From contig CALIVE010000050.1 in assembly GCA_938048445.1 (NCBI GenBank), positions 1-27,355 of the forward strand: a DNA stretch of 27,355 nucleotides, written 5' to 3'. This DNA comes from Minisyncoccota bacterium (GTDB lineage: Bacteria; Patescibacteriota; Minisyncoccia; UBA6257; HR35). Below are positions 15,758 through 24,068 of this stretch, piece by piece. The translations under genes were made by a program, and so were the position numbers. Numbering within the stretch: the first letter of the stretch is position 1; each line of letters begins with the position of its first letter. Under the pieces are notes generated by a model. It saw only the letters and a program-made list of their open reading frames with translations. It ran no database searches and was not told the origin of the DNA.

Positions 15758-16127
15758 CTTCTTTAATTATACCAAGTTTTTCTTTTGCTAAATTAATAAT
15801 TTCATTAGTTAAATACATCATATTTAAATTAAACTCTCTTGTTGACCATTTAAAATATCTTTTAACCCTATTAACAAAATTTTCATAATTTTCATTTGTT
15901 TTCTCTTTTTCCTTTTTTTTCAAATATAATTTTAATAATTTTTTATTTCCTTTTACAAAACATAAAAAAATTTTATAAAAAATTTCTGGTTTATAATAAA
16001 TATTATTCAAAACATCAGCAATCTTTATAAAATCAATTTTTTGTTTTAATAAATTAAGTGTATACTTTTGAGGCGGTAAAAAATCTGGAATTTCACCTCT
16101 AATTAAAGCTTCCTTAAAATCATTCAT
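15726..16127 (-). CDS. Candidate clamp-loader small subunit (T4 gp62-like position)
   Basis: A 133-residue basic helical protein. Two things suggest a gp62-type loader subunit. It directly follows the RFC-like ATPase as gene 62 follows 44 in T4. Its C-terminal half (ENFVNRVKRYFKWSTREF, then helices) recalls the 'KRxxKW' stretch I associate with phage clamp-loader A subunits, and LPPQKYTLNLL near the N-terminus could be the matching 'iN..' segment. It is shorter than T4 gp62 (187). It has its own promoter-like element and no Shine-Dalgarno sequence; the leader is A-rich. If wrong, it is an unknown small protein. Confidence 0.4.
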   Translation of the reverse strand: MNDFKEALIRGEIPDFLPPQKYTLNLLKQKIDFIKIADVLNNIYYKPEIFYKIFLCFVKGNKKLLKLYLKKKEKEKTNENYENFVNRVKRYFKWSTREFNLNMMYLTNEIINLAKEKLGIIKEDEIRRFIEET

Positions 16128-16140
16128 AATTATATTTTAA

Positions 16141-16203
16141 TAAAAATTTGTTTTTTGTAAATATTTTTCTTATATATAATAGTGCAATAAAAACAAATTT
16201 TTA
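16141..16203. repeat. 15-bp perfect inverted repeat flanking the promoter-like core
   Basis: TAAAAATTTGTTTTT at 16141-16155 and AAAAACAAATTTTTA at 16189-16203 are exact inverted copies, 33 bases apart. The right arm is the upstream box of the minus-strand promoter-like element, and its -10-like core lies between the arms. The same box therefore also points the other way. Confidence 0.6.
16169..16200 (-). promoter_or_regulatory. 32-bp promoter-like element, copy A
   Basis: Minus strand: AAATTTGTTTTTA, then TTGCACTATTATATATAAG. It lies in the 79-base gap ahead of the gp62-like gene, 41 bases from its ATG. It is nearly identical to copies B and C, each placed directly upstream of a gene. The TATTAT/TATATAA core resembles a -10 element; the T-rich box is at a conserved distance, but no standard -35 is seen. 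Confidence 0.65.
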
Positions 16204-16206
16204 AAA

Positions 16207-17103
16207 TTAAAGACTTTCACTAATTTCTAAAATACAAGCCAATAATTGAATTTCTTTATCCAAAACAAAATAACTTTTATACTGCCTATCAGCAATTTTT
16301 ATTAAAATATTTGCTTTTTTATCATCTGGTATCTCATTAGCGTTAAAAACTTTGTTAAATAAAAAAGTATAAATATTATCATCTTCAAGAATAATTGGAT
16401 AAGTTTTAATTATTTCTTTTATTGCTTCAAAATTTCTTTCTTTAACACCTTTCTCATACAAAAGTTCATATATTTCAGTATCTGTAAAAAAATTAGATAT
16501 GTCTAATTTTGAATCTTTAACAGAAGATTGAAGAATATTTATCATTTTCCGAATATCAGGATAACATAAAGTTATAAGTTTTTCAACATCTTCTTTTTGA
16601 TACGAAACTTTTTCATTTATAAGAATATATTCTAACCTTTTTAATAATTCATTTTTATCAATATTACCAAAATTAACCAAGGCAGTACGAGAAATAATCG
16701 GTTCAATAAACTTTCTAATATAATTGCCTGTTAAAATAAACCTCGTATTTTCAGAATATTGTTCCATAATCCTTCTTAATGAATTTTGAGCATCATTTGT
16801 CATTGAATCAGCTTCATCAAGTAAAACAATTTTTAAAGGTTTATCAGTCGCCTTCATACAATAACTTTTTATTGTTTCTCTAACAGTATCAATTCCTCTT
16901 TCATCAGAAGCATTTAATTCAATGTATTCAGCATCAAGCATTTTTATTATTATTCTGGCAACTGTTGTTTTGCCCGTTCCAGGAGGCCCTATGAAAAGAA
17001 AATGAGGTATCTTATTATCAATTTTCAAATTCTTAATCTCATTTGGAAGACTAACAACTTCATTTAATTCTTTTGGCCTATACTTTTCAACCCAAATATC
17101 CAT
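16207..17103 (-). CDS. RFC small-subunit-like clamp loader ATPase (T4 gp44-type)
   Basis: A 298-residue AAA+ protein that opens the sliding clamp and loads it on primed DNA. It is closer to archaeal/eukaryotic RFC small subunits than to bacterial gamma/tau: MDIWVEKYRPKELNEVV at the N-terminus, Walker A GPPGTGKT at 39-46, NASDERGID, Walker B LLDEADSM, then QNSLRRIMEQYS, sensor 1 LTGNYIRKF, and the arginine-finger region IISRTALVNF, where the usual SRC triad reads SRT. A C-terminal helical collar follows. The start was set at ATG 17103, one base after the clamp stop, because the longer frame runs into the clamp gene. T4 gp44 is 319 residues. Confidence 0.92.
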   Translation of the reverse strand: MDIWVEKYRPKELNEVVSLPNEIKNLKIDNKIPHFLFIGPPGTGKTTVARIIIKMLDAEYIELNASDERGIDTVRETIKSYCMKATDKPLKIVLLDEADSMTNDAQNSLRRIMEQYSENTRFILTGNYIRKFIEPIISRTALVNFGNIDKNELLKRLEYILINEKVSYQKEDVEKLITLCYPDIRKMINILQSSVKDSKLDISNFFTDTEIYELLYEKGVKERNFEAIKEIIKTYPIILEDDNIYTFLFNKVFNANEIPDDKKANILIKIADRQYKSYFVLDKEIQLLACILEISESL

Positions 17104-17104
17104 A

Positions 17105-17866
17105 TTAAACAAAAGGCAAATAATTAACAAGATAATTTTTTATAAAATAATCATCAGTCTCTTCAATTAAAGATAATATATAAGTATCTTTCTTTTCTGG
17201 TATGAAAAACATTGCAAAAGTAACCATATCAAGAGATAATTTTTTGATAACTTCCATAATTTGTTTAGTCTCATAATGAACTTCTAAATTAATATTTATT
17301 GGTTCCAAATCTAAATAATTTATTATTTTGTTTTCACTTCCAGCAGGAGCACTAGCAATAATTTTAATTGATTTTGGTGAAAATTCAAAAGTTATAAATT
17401 TTGAATCAAAAATCAATGCATCATTTATTGATTGTTCTAAAACATCAGAAGGAATATTAAAAGAAAATAATAAATTTTCTTCTTTCTCAAAAGACCTAAC
17501 ATTCTCTGGTGTATCAGTATATTCAATATAATCAGGAACAACAAGAGTATATTGCACTTCTCGTTTTTCAGTTTTTAAAAATAAATGAGTATTTTTTATA
17601 AGCGTAATTAATTCATCAAAAGATTCAATAATTTTAATAAAAATTGGAAAATCAACAATAGGCAATAATTCTTCTGACTCAACTTGATAATCTTTAAAAT
17701 AAGAACTCTTATTTGAAATAAAAAGATTAACATATCTTTGCTTTGTTCTGTTTGCCTGCTTAATTATTAAACCTTCTGGTCTCAACCTTATTAAAATATC
17801 TTTAAGTTCCATTCCTTCTGCCTTTTTTAAAATTTGTGTAATAGATGGGTCTATTTTAATTTGCAT
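17105..17866 (-). CDS. Sliding clamp (PCNA / T4 gp45-like)
   Basis: A 253-residue protein with the strand-rich, two-domain look of PCNA-type clamps and no catalytic motif. Supporting sequence: MELKDILIRLRPEGLIIKQA near the N-terminus, a long central linker, SFNIPSDVLEQSINDALIF opening the second half, FEFSPKSIKIIASAP, and ITFE-type strands to the C-terminus. Size fits trimeric PCNA or gp45 (228-260). The best evidence is context: the RFC-like loader follows one base downstream, and the primase overlaps its start by 11 bases. A strong AGGAGGTAAA site sits inside the primase end. Individual residue similarity is weak, so the call leans on neighbours. Confidence 0.75.
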   Translation of the reverse strand: MQIKIDPSITQILKKAEGMELKDILIRLRPEGLIIKQANRTKQRYVNLFISNKSSYFKDYQVESEELLPIVDFPIFIKIIESFDELITLIKNTHLFLKTEKREVQYTLVVPDYIEYTDTPENVRSFEKEENLLFSFNIPSDVLEQSINDALIFDSKFITFEFSPKSIKIIASAPAGSENKIINYLDLEPININLEVHYETKQIMEVIKKLSLDMVTFAMFFIPEKKDTYILSLIEETDDYFIKNYLVNYLPFV

Positions 17867-18674
17867 AGTTTACCTCCTTTATTAAAAAATTTTTTAAAAT
17901 TTCACGACCTTTATTTTTCATAAAATCTGCTGGGTCTTTTTCAAAATCAAAAAATATAATTTTTGTTTCTTTAAAAGGCATTAATTTATTTTGAATTATT
18001 AAACTTTCTTTTAAAGCATCTCTATCAAGACAAATAAATATTTTATTAATACCATTTTTCTTTACTAAAAAAGACATTTGTGTTTCTGATAAATTTTTAC
18101 CAAATAACGCTACTGCAACATCTTTTTTAAAACTAACATTAATAGCCAAAGCATCAAAAACACCCTCTGTAAGAATTACAAAATCACCATTTATTCTATT
18201 AAAATTATAAAGAAAATTTGAAACTTTAATATTAGACGGATATAAATATTTTAAATCTTTTGGATATAAAAACCTTTCAACATAAAAAGCAATTTGCTGA
18301 TTTTCATCATAAACAGGAATTGATAAACTACAAAGATTTAAATTAACTAATATTCCATAATTCTTCGCATCTTCTAATGTAAAACCTCTTTTATACCAAA
18401 CATTTTCAATCCCTTTCCAAAGATATGTCCCTTTTACATTAAATATCGGTATTCTTAAATAACTCTTTTGCTCTTTTTTAACTTCTTTTTTTGTTTTTAA
18501 AAGTAAAACTTCATCTATTAAATCTTCTTTATATTTTCCTGAATAATTGCAACGAAAACAATGAAAAAGTTTAAGACGAATATTAATATATAAATGATAT
18601 TTTGTATCACCACACCTTGGGCAACAAACTCTAATCTCTTCTGGATTTCCCGTCTGTTTAAAATCTCTAATCAT
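17856..18674 (-). CDS. DnaG-type primase (zinc finger plus Toprim)
   Basis: A 272-residue primase that makes RNA primers on the lagging strand with the DnaB-type helicase. The N-terminal zinc finger is visible as C18-x2-C21 and C39-x2-C42 (CCPRCGDTKYH and FHCFRCNYSG). The Toprim domain follows with VILTEGVFDALAI near residue 175 (catalytic Glu) and IFICLDRDAL near 213 (DxD). It is shorter than bacterial DnaG (about 600) because there is no separate helicase-interaction domain, and it is close to T4 gp61 (342) or T7-type primase halves. The gene follows promoter copy B with about 21 bases of A-rich leader and no Shine-Dalgarno sequence. The end overlaps the clamp. Confidence 0.88.
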   Translation of the reverse strand: MIRDFKQTGNPEEIRVCCPRCGDTKYHLYINIRLKLFHCFRCNYSGKYKEDLIDEVLLLKTKKEVKKEQKSYLRIPIFNVKGTYLWKGIENVWYKRGFTLEDAKNYGILVNLNLCSLSIPVYDENQQIAFYVERFLYPKDLKYLYPSNIKVSNFLYNFNRINGDFVILTEGVFDALAINVSFKKDVAVALFGKNLSETQMSFLVKKNGINKIFICLDRDALKESLIIQNKLMPFKETKIIFFDFEKDPADFMKNKGREILKNFLIKEVNYAN

Positions 18675-18695
18675 TGTGTTTTAATTGATTTTTTC

Positions 18696-18727
18696 TTTAT
18701 ATATTATAGTGCAATTAAAACAAATTT
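18696..18727 (-). promoter_or_regulatory. 32-bp promoter-like element, copy B
   Basis: Minus strand: AAATTTGTTTTAA, then TTGCACTATAATATATAAA. Its first two bases overlap the beta-prime stop codon, and its end is 21 bases from the primase ATG, so the RNA leader would be very short. TATAAT and TATATAA are both present in the core. Differs from copies A and C at only one to three positions. Confidence 0.7.
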
Positions 18728-21700
18728 ATTTTATAACATAACCAATCATTAATCTTGATTTTGGATGCTCAAATTTTTCAACTTCACCATAAAGAGCAAT
18801 TTTAGGTAATTGTCTTAAAACATCTTCAAAAGAAAGCCTTGCTAACGGACTATCTGATAAAAATGCAAGTTTTTTAACACCAAAAATTTCATATCTAAAT
18901 TTTTCTTTTAAACCTAAATCAGGTAATTCTTGCCTTTTTAATACTTTATTACCTATTCTTATTTTAAACATTTCTCTAACCAAAATTTTAAAATGCTTTT
19001 CATCAATATCAATTCCATAAAGACTATATATTTGCTTTAATTTTTCTACAAGAAATTTTTGGGCTTCTAAAATTCCTTTTGTTTTCATTATATCCATAAT
19101 ATCAATTTCACCACTTGTTAATCTTTCACCTGCCTTAATAAAATCACCATCTTTTGGAATAACAAAAACAGAATAGGGAACAATATATTTCCTTTGAGTC
19201 AAATCATTATAAACAGTTATTAATATATTTTTTTCTTTATAATCAATTTTTACTTTTCCATCAATTTCAGAAATAATAGCTTTTCTTTTTAATTTTTTGT
19301 TTTCAATAATTTTATTAACTTCTTCAATGCCACTTGTAATATCAGTATCAAAAATTGCTTCTGGAATTATTGCAAGAGTTTGACCCTTTTTAACAACCTC
19401 ATTATCTTTAACTTGTAAATAACATTCAGGCAAATAAATAACTTTTTCTTCATTAGAATTATAAATAATTAATTTTGGTATATTCTTAAAAGAATGAATA
19501 ACTTTATTCAAAGGTTTATTAAATTCATCAAATTCTGTTATTGTTTCAACATCTTCAAATTTAACTCTACCATCTATTGGAGATTCAATTTTAAAAAATT
19601 TACTACCAATTATTTTTATTGCACCACCAAGTTTTGCTAATCTCAAAGTCATTTGGGTTCCTGGCTCACCAATTGATTGTGCTGCTAAAATACCAACAAA
19701 AGGACTACTATAATCACCATAACATTTTGCACAAACTCCTTTTTTACTTTTACATAACAAAATATCGTGTTCCAATTCACCACAATCTTCTTCTGTTATT
19801 TTAATAGGATACAAAGCTTCAATAAGTCTTCTTGTTAAATAACCAGCATCAGCAACGCCTTGTTTTGATAAAGTTCTTCTTGAAGCTTTTGAACTTTCAA
19901 AATAATCAATTGGACTTAAACCTTCATAATAACCTTTATCAATTATTATATAAGTCTTTTTCTCTTCTAAAACAACCATCATACCTTTAAAAATAAATTG
20001 TACTATCTGGTCAATAGAAGCCCTTGCACCTGACTTAACACATTTATAAATATTTGTTTTTTCCAATTCTTTTTCCAATTTATTAATTGTTTCATTTGTA
20101 AGATTTATTAAATTAGTTTCTTTTTCTTTTTTCTCTTTAAATTCTTTAATAACTTGTTTCATATTTTCAGTTATATTAAATTCAAAAGTAAATCCTTTTA
20201 TTGTCGCTATTTCAAAACCCAATTTTTTCAATTCATCAAGATATTTAAGATAAGTTTCTTCACCAAAATTTTTTAATTCCAAAAGTATATCATTTATTAT
20301 TTTTTTATCAACAGGCTTATTAATAAATCTCATTTTTTCTGGCAAAAAAGAATTAAATAAAACTCTTCCAAAAGTTGTTAAAATTTTTTCACCTTTGTAA
20401 AAAACAATAACTGTATCATCAAAATCTATTCCAGAAAAAGCTTCATATGAAGAAATCAAATTAACAGCTTCATCAAAATCATAAATTCCTTTAATTTTTT
20501 CTTTTTCTGGTTCTTTTTCTGTTAATAAATACAAACCAAGAATCATATCTTGATGTAATTTAATTAAAGGTTTATTATTTGCTGGCGAAACAATATCATA
20601 AGGAATTTTTTCAAATTCTTTTTTTGATTTTTCAGAAATTAAAGCATATACAGCCATTGTATCTCCATCAAAATCAGCATTAAAGGGAGGACAATAGCAA
20701 GGATGAAGACCAATTGCTTTTTTATCCCAAAATTTTGGTTTAAATTTTTGAATGCTTGGCCGATGTAAAGTTGGTTGGCGATTAAGAAGAACTAATTCTT
20801 TCTCTTCTATTTCTTTAATTATTTTATTTAATGTTTCTTTTGGTATTTTAAAAACATTTAAACTTTTATTTTTTGGCCAAACACCTTCTCTAACAAAATA
20901 ATAACGCCACATTTCTAAAAATTCAAAAGGTAATCTAACTTCATTATAAGAAAGAGTTGGGTCAGGAACAATAACTGAACGACCTGAATAATCAACTCTC
21001 TTTCCAAGTAAAGAATTTCTTAAAAGACCATCTTTTCCAACTAATGAACCTGTTATTGAAGTTATTTTTTCCCAACGCTTACTTTTTATTTTAAGTCTTT
21101 CTTTCATAAAAAGAATATCAACTGTTCTTTGTAAATCTTTATAAGCATTAATTAATAAAATTAAAGGAGCTAAACTTTCTTGTAATTTTTTTATGTTTTC
21201 ATTAATTATAAAAATTTCAGTATAAAGATGTGTTATGTTATCAATAATTATTTCACCTTCTAATTCAAGATATACTCTAATCCCCGCTGGAATAACTGGT
21301 AAATGTCTTATGATAGTATCAAGAGGATTACAATTATCAATAATTTTAATTGCCTTTTTGATTTTTTCTTTTTCTTTTTCTTTGGTTTCTAATTTTAATA
21401 ATGCTTCTAATCTATTCTTTTTGTTTTCATTTAAAAAAGAATTTAAATAAAATTCAATAATTTCAGCTCCTAATAAATATTTAGAATCTTTTTGATATTT
21501 TTCAAAAAATTTGTCAATTGAAACTAATTCGCCATCAAGATAAACCAATTCAAAATTAAGAATTGATTGAACTTGCTTAAATTTCAACGGAATTAAATTA
21601 TAAATATCTGTTCTTTGACGCCAAAAAAGAGGATTGGCAACAGGAAAATATAATTCAATTCTTGCCATCCTTTCTCTTCTAACATCTGATTTTGTAATCT

Positions 21701-21914
21701 CAACGTGGCAAACAGGACAAAAAATTTGTTCTTTTGGAGGAGAACTTAAAACAATTTTACCACAAGCACAACTATAATCTTTTATAGGACCGAAAATTCT
21801 TTCGCAAAATAAACCATCTGATATAGGACGACCACTACTATCAAAATATCCTGTATTTTTAATTTTAGGTAATTTTTCAATTTCTTTTTGAGGCCAAATT
21901 GTAAATTTATACAT
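18726..21914 (-). CDS. RNA polymerase beta-prime subunit, bacterial type, virus-encoded
   Basis: A 1,062-residue multisubunit RNA polymerase largest subunit in one piece. In order: DGLFCERIFGP, N-terminal zinc ribbon C49, C51, C66 and C69 (CACGK...CPVC), GKRVDYSGRSVIV, LLNRQPTLHRPS, the Mg-binding NADFDGD at 412-418, SGARAS near 628, bridge-helix region EGLSPIDYFESSKASRRTL, ADAGYLTRRL, second zinc site C711, C721, C728 and C731, and trigger loop AQSIGEPGTQMTLRLAKLGG at 746-765. The C-terminal jaw and final helix are kept. It is shorter than host beta-prime (about 1,200-1,500). In the trigger loop Lys761 stands where E. coli has His936. AAGGAGG precedes the ATG. It is placed between helicase and primase genes. 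No beta subunit is in this window. Confidence 0.95.
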   Translation of the reverse strand: MYKFTIWPQKEIEKLPKIKNTGYFDSSGRPISDGLFCERIFGPIKDYSCACGKIVLSSPPKEQIFCPVCHVEITKSDVRRERMARIELYFPVANPLFWRQRTDIYNLIPLKFKQVQSILNFELVYLDGELVSIDKFFEKYQKDSKYLLGAEIIEFYLNSFLNENKKNRLEALLKLETKEKEKEKIKKAIKIIDNCNPLDTIIRHLPVIPAGIRVYLELEGEIIIDNITHLYTEIFIINENIKKLQESLAPLILLINAYKDLQRTVDILFMKERLKIKSKRWEKITSITGSLVGKDGLLRNSLLGKRVDYSGRSVIVPDPTLSYNEVRLPFEFLEMWRYYFVREGVWPKNKSLNVFKIPKETLNKIIKEIEEKELVLLNRQPTLHRPSIQKFKPKFWDKKAIGLHPCYCPPFNADFDGDTMAVYALISEKSKKEFEKIPYDIVSPANNKPLIKLHQDMILGLYLLTEKEPEKEKIKGIYDFDEAVNLISSYEAFSGIDFDDTVIVFYKGEKILTTFGRVLFNSFLPEKMRFINKPVDKKIINDILLELKNFGEETYLKYLDELKKLGFEIATIKGFTFEFNITENMKQVIKEFKEKKEKETNLINLTNETINKLEKELEKTNIYKCVKSGARASIDQIVQFIFKGMMVVLEEKKTYIIIDKGYYEGLSPIDYFESSKASRRTLSKQGVADAGYLTRRLIEALYPIKITEEDCGELEHDILLCKSKKGVCAKCYGDYSSPFVGILAAQSIGEPGTQMTLRLAKLGGAIKIIGSKFFKIESPIDGRVKFEDVETITEFDEFNKPLNKVIHSFKNIPKLIIYNSNEEKVIYLPECYLQVKDNEVVKKGQTLAIIPEAIFDTDITSGIEEVNKIIENKKLKRKAIISEIDGKVKIDYKEKNILITVYNDLTQRKYIVPYSVFVIPKDGDFIKAGERLTSGEIDIMDIMKTKGILEAQKFLVEKLKQIYSLYGIDIDEKHFKILVREMFKIRIGNKVLKRQELPDLGLKEKFRYEIFGVKKLAFLSDSPLARLSFEDVLRQLPKIALYGEVEKFEHPKSRLMIGYVIK

Positions 21915-22011
21915 TTTTCCTCCTTTTTAGTTATCTTTTTTCTATTTTCTAAATAATTTACTAACATAGTTTCCATAAATAATAAAAAAAATTAAAAAAA
22001 AGTCAAATATT

Positions 22012-23265
22012 TTAAATAATATTATTTTCTTTCATCAACCCACTTTTATCAAAAATAATTTCAATTGTTTTGTTTGGTTTTTTTGTTCTTCTAATTTTTA
22101 AAACTTTTAAATAAAGTTTGTTTTCTTGTTTTTCATCTGGAAACATACCAAGAATAAGGTCTGAATCTTGTATTTTTTCTGTTGACCTTTTTACAGCTTC
22201 AAGACCAAATTCTCTATCATAAAAAGATTTACTTATTTGTGAAACTGTCCAAACTGGAATGTTCAATTTTTGAGCCAAAGCTCTCAAAGATTTACAAACT
22301 GAACCAATATCTAACCAATCATATTCTGTTCGGTAACGAGGCTTTAAAAGGTCTAAATAATCAACCAATAAAAGGTCAATATTATAATTAAGTTCCTCTT
22401 TCAAAGAAATTATAAATTCTTCAAGCTCATCAACTGTAATTGATTCACTTGGAAAATATTTTATTATTATTTCGCCCCCTGTTTTCATTTCATTTAACTT
22501 TTTTAAATATTCCTTTTTATTTATGTCAAAAATATTAACATTAAATAAAACTTCATCAATTCTTTTTTTAACAAGTTGTGCCGACAATTCAAAAGAAATA
22601 TACAAAACTACATTTTTAAATTTAAAAGAAGCAACTGCAAGATTAACTAAAAAATAAGATTTACCTAATCCTGTTTGTGCCATTAATAAACCAAGCTCAC
22701 CTGCACCAAGACCACCTTCAAGCCAAAAATTAAGTGTTGGAAGATGCGTCGGAATTTTTTTAATTGATTGATATTCAATATCAATATCTTTTGTATAAAT
22801 AATAAAATTTTCAAATTTTATCTCTTTATTTTCTTCAATTCTTTTTATTTTCTTTAAAGCTTCTATATATTCATCAATATTAACTTTGCCATCTATTAAA
22901 TCAGTATTTATTTTTAACGAAAGTTTTCTTAATTTTTGATATCTTAAAAAAACAGGAAAAATATTTTCAAAATCTTCCTTTTTTAAAACATTACCATTTT
23001 TTAAAAGTTCTTTATAATAATTAATAATTTTTTTCTTATGTTCAGGCAAAATATTTTCATCAAAAATTTTACCAAGCTCTAATTCAATGACCTCTGGCTC
23101 AGGGAATTTATAATAATTTTTATAATAATGATTTATTGTATTTATTATTTCTCTTGCCTCAATTTCATCAAAATATTCAGGTTCAATTAATAAAATCTCT
23201 TTTGCTTTATTAAAAATAAGATAACTTAATATCTTTTTTTGAATTTCAACATTAAATTTATACAT
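22012..23265 (-). CDS. Replicative DNA helicase, DnaB / T4 gp41 type
   Basis: A 417-residue hexameric helicase that unwinds the fork and works with the primase. The N-terminal helical domain (1-165) is followed by a RecA-fold motor: GGLGAGELGLLMAQTGLGKS with Walker A at 196-203, then VLYISFELSAQLV (the Glu-bearing H1a motif), LLLVDYLDLL near 307 (Walker B), VWTVSQISKSF near 340 (H3), and a DNA-binding/arginine-finger stretch to the end. Length fits DnaB/gp41 (about 450-475). The start ATG overlaps the upstream gene's end by 8 bases and lacks its own ribosome binding site. The next gene downstream is the beta-prime, an unusual order. Confidence 0.92.
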   Translation of the reverse strand: MYKFNVEIQKKILSYLIFNKAKEILLIEPEYFDEIEAREIINTINHYYKNYYKFPEPEVIELELGKIFDENILPEHKKKIINYYKELLKNGNVLKKEDFENIFPVFLRYQKLRKLSLKINTDLIDGKVNIDEYIEALKKIKRIEENKEIKFENFIIYTKDIDIEYQSIKKIPTHLPTLNFWLEGGLGAGELGLLMAQTGLGKSYFLVNLAVASFKFKNVVLYISFELSAQLVKKRIDEVLFNVNIFDINKKEYLKKLNEMKTGGEIIIKYFPSESITVDELEEFIISLKEELNYNIDLLLVDYLDLLKPRYRTEYDWLDIGSVCKSLRALAQKLNIPVWTVSQISKSFYDREFGLEAVKRSTEKIQDSDLILGMFPDEKQENKLYLKVLKIRRTKKPNKTIEIIFDKSGLMKENNII

Positions 23266-23842
23266 TGCTTAAATATTCAATCCATTCTTTTAATAAATTT
23301 GGTATTATTTTCATTCCATCAATAGAAATAATTTTTTTTATTGTCTTAACTATTGAAGAATTTAGCCTTTTTAAATATTTTGGTTTGTTAAAAAGTAAAT
23401 ATCTTATATAAGGGTCATAAACAATATGATAAGGACTTACATTAAAAAGATTATAAAATTCAATCCTTTTTTCAAAACTTTTATAATCTTTAATCAATTC
23501 CAAATACAACATTGTATTTTTAATAAATTTTTCTTCAAGGTCTTCACCATAACCAATATCATCAATCTCTATTTTTTCTAAATTTTTTGGTAAAATATCT
23601 TTTTTTCTTTCATATAAAAAAGAAAGAATAGAACGAATATCTCCATAAAAAGATAATTTTTCAAATATTTTATTCAATTTTTTATTTAACTTTTTATTGT
23701 TTGCTAAATCAAAATAATAAAAATATTTTAATTCAAGCAAAAAGTTATAATAATATATAAAATCTTCAAACAAATTTTCTTTTGTATATATAATAATTTG
23801 TTTATTAGAATAAAGTGAGTTTTTTATTGATTTGTTTTTCAT
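23258..23842 (-). CDS. Hypothetical helical protein upstream of the helicase
   Basis: A 194-residue basic protein, rich in Tyr, Phe, Lys and Ile, with predicted helices throughout and no motif I know. Its place directly ahead of and overlapping the replicative helicase gene makes a helicase loader (gp59-like) conceivable, but I see no sequence feature that supports it. The start was set at ATG 23842 (MKNKSIKNSLYSN) rather than the TTG one codon earlier. It overlaps the upstream small gene by 38 bases. Confidence 0.6.
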   Translation of the reverse strand: MKNKSIKNSLYSNKQIIIYTKENLFEDFIYYYNFLLELKYFYYFDLANNKKLNKKLNKIFEKLSFYGDIRSILSFLYERKKDILPKNLEKIEIDDIGYGEDLEEKFIKNTMLYLELIKDYKSFEKRIEFYNLFNVSPYHIVYDPYIRYLLFNKPKYLKRLNSSIVKTIKKIISIDGMKIIPNLLKEWIEYLSNV

Positions 23843-24068
23843 CAATTCTTGGCTTTTTTATAAATAAAATTTTTCCATTTTCTACTCTAAAATATTTTAA
23901 CTTAAAATTTAAATTTTTATTAAAAAATTTAAAAAGATTTGCATCATAAACTTTTTTGACTAAATTTTTAGGATTTATATAAGTGATTTTTTTATTATTA
24001 ATAAAATATAAACCATCTTTTAAAACAAAAAATTTTTTATTTTTTGTGAACGGATTTTTTTGAAACAT
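23805..24068 (-). CDS. Small hypothetical basic protein
   Basis: An 87-residue, very basic, Phe/Asn/Lys-rich protein with a strand-rich look (FFVLKDGLYFINNKKITYI) and no known motif. It is squeezed between two overlapping neighbours: the zinc-finger gene overlaps its start by 49 bases and the next unknown gene overlaps its end. It has no ribosome binding site, so translation would depend on coupling. Coding is plausible from the tiling of frames but not certain. Confidence 0.45.
   Translation of the reverse strand: MFQKNPFTKNKKFFVLKDGLYFINNKKITYINPKNLVKKVYDANLFKFFNKNLNFKLKYFRVENGKILFIKKPRIDEKQINKKLTLF

Noticed and set aside
21782..21976. Minus-strand frame overlapping the beta-prime start
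   Set aside because: The beta-prime start has a strong ribosome binding site and conserved N-terminal motifs; this other frame has neither.
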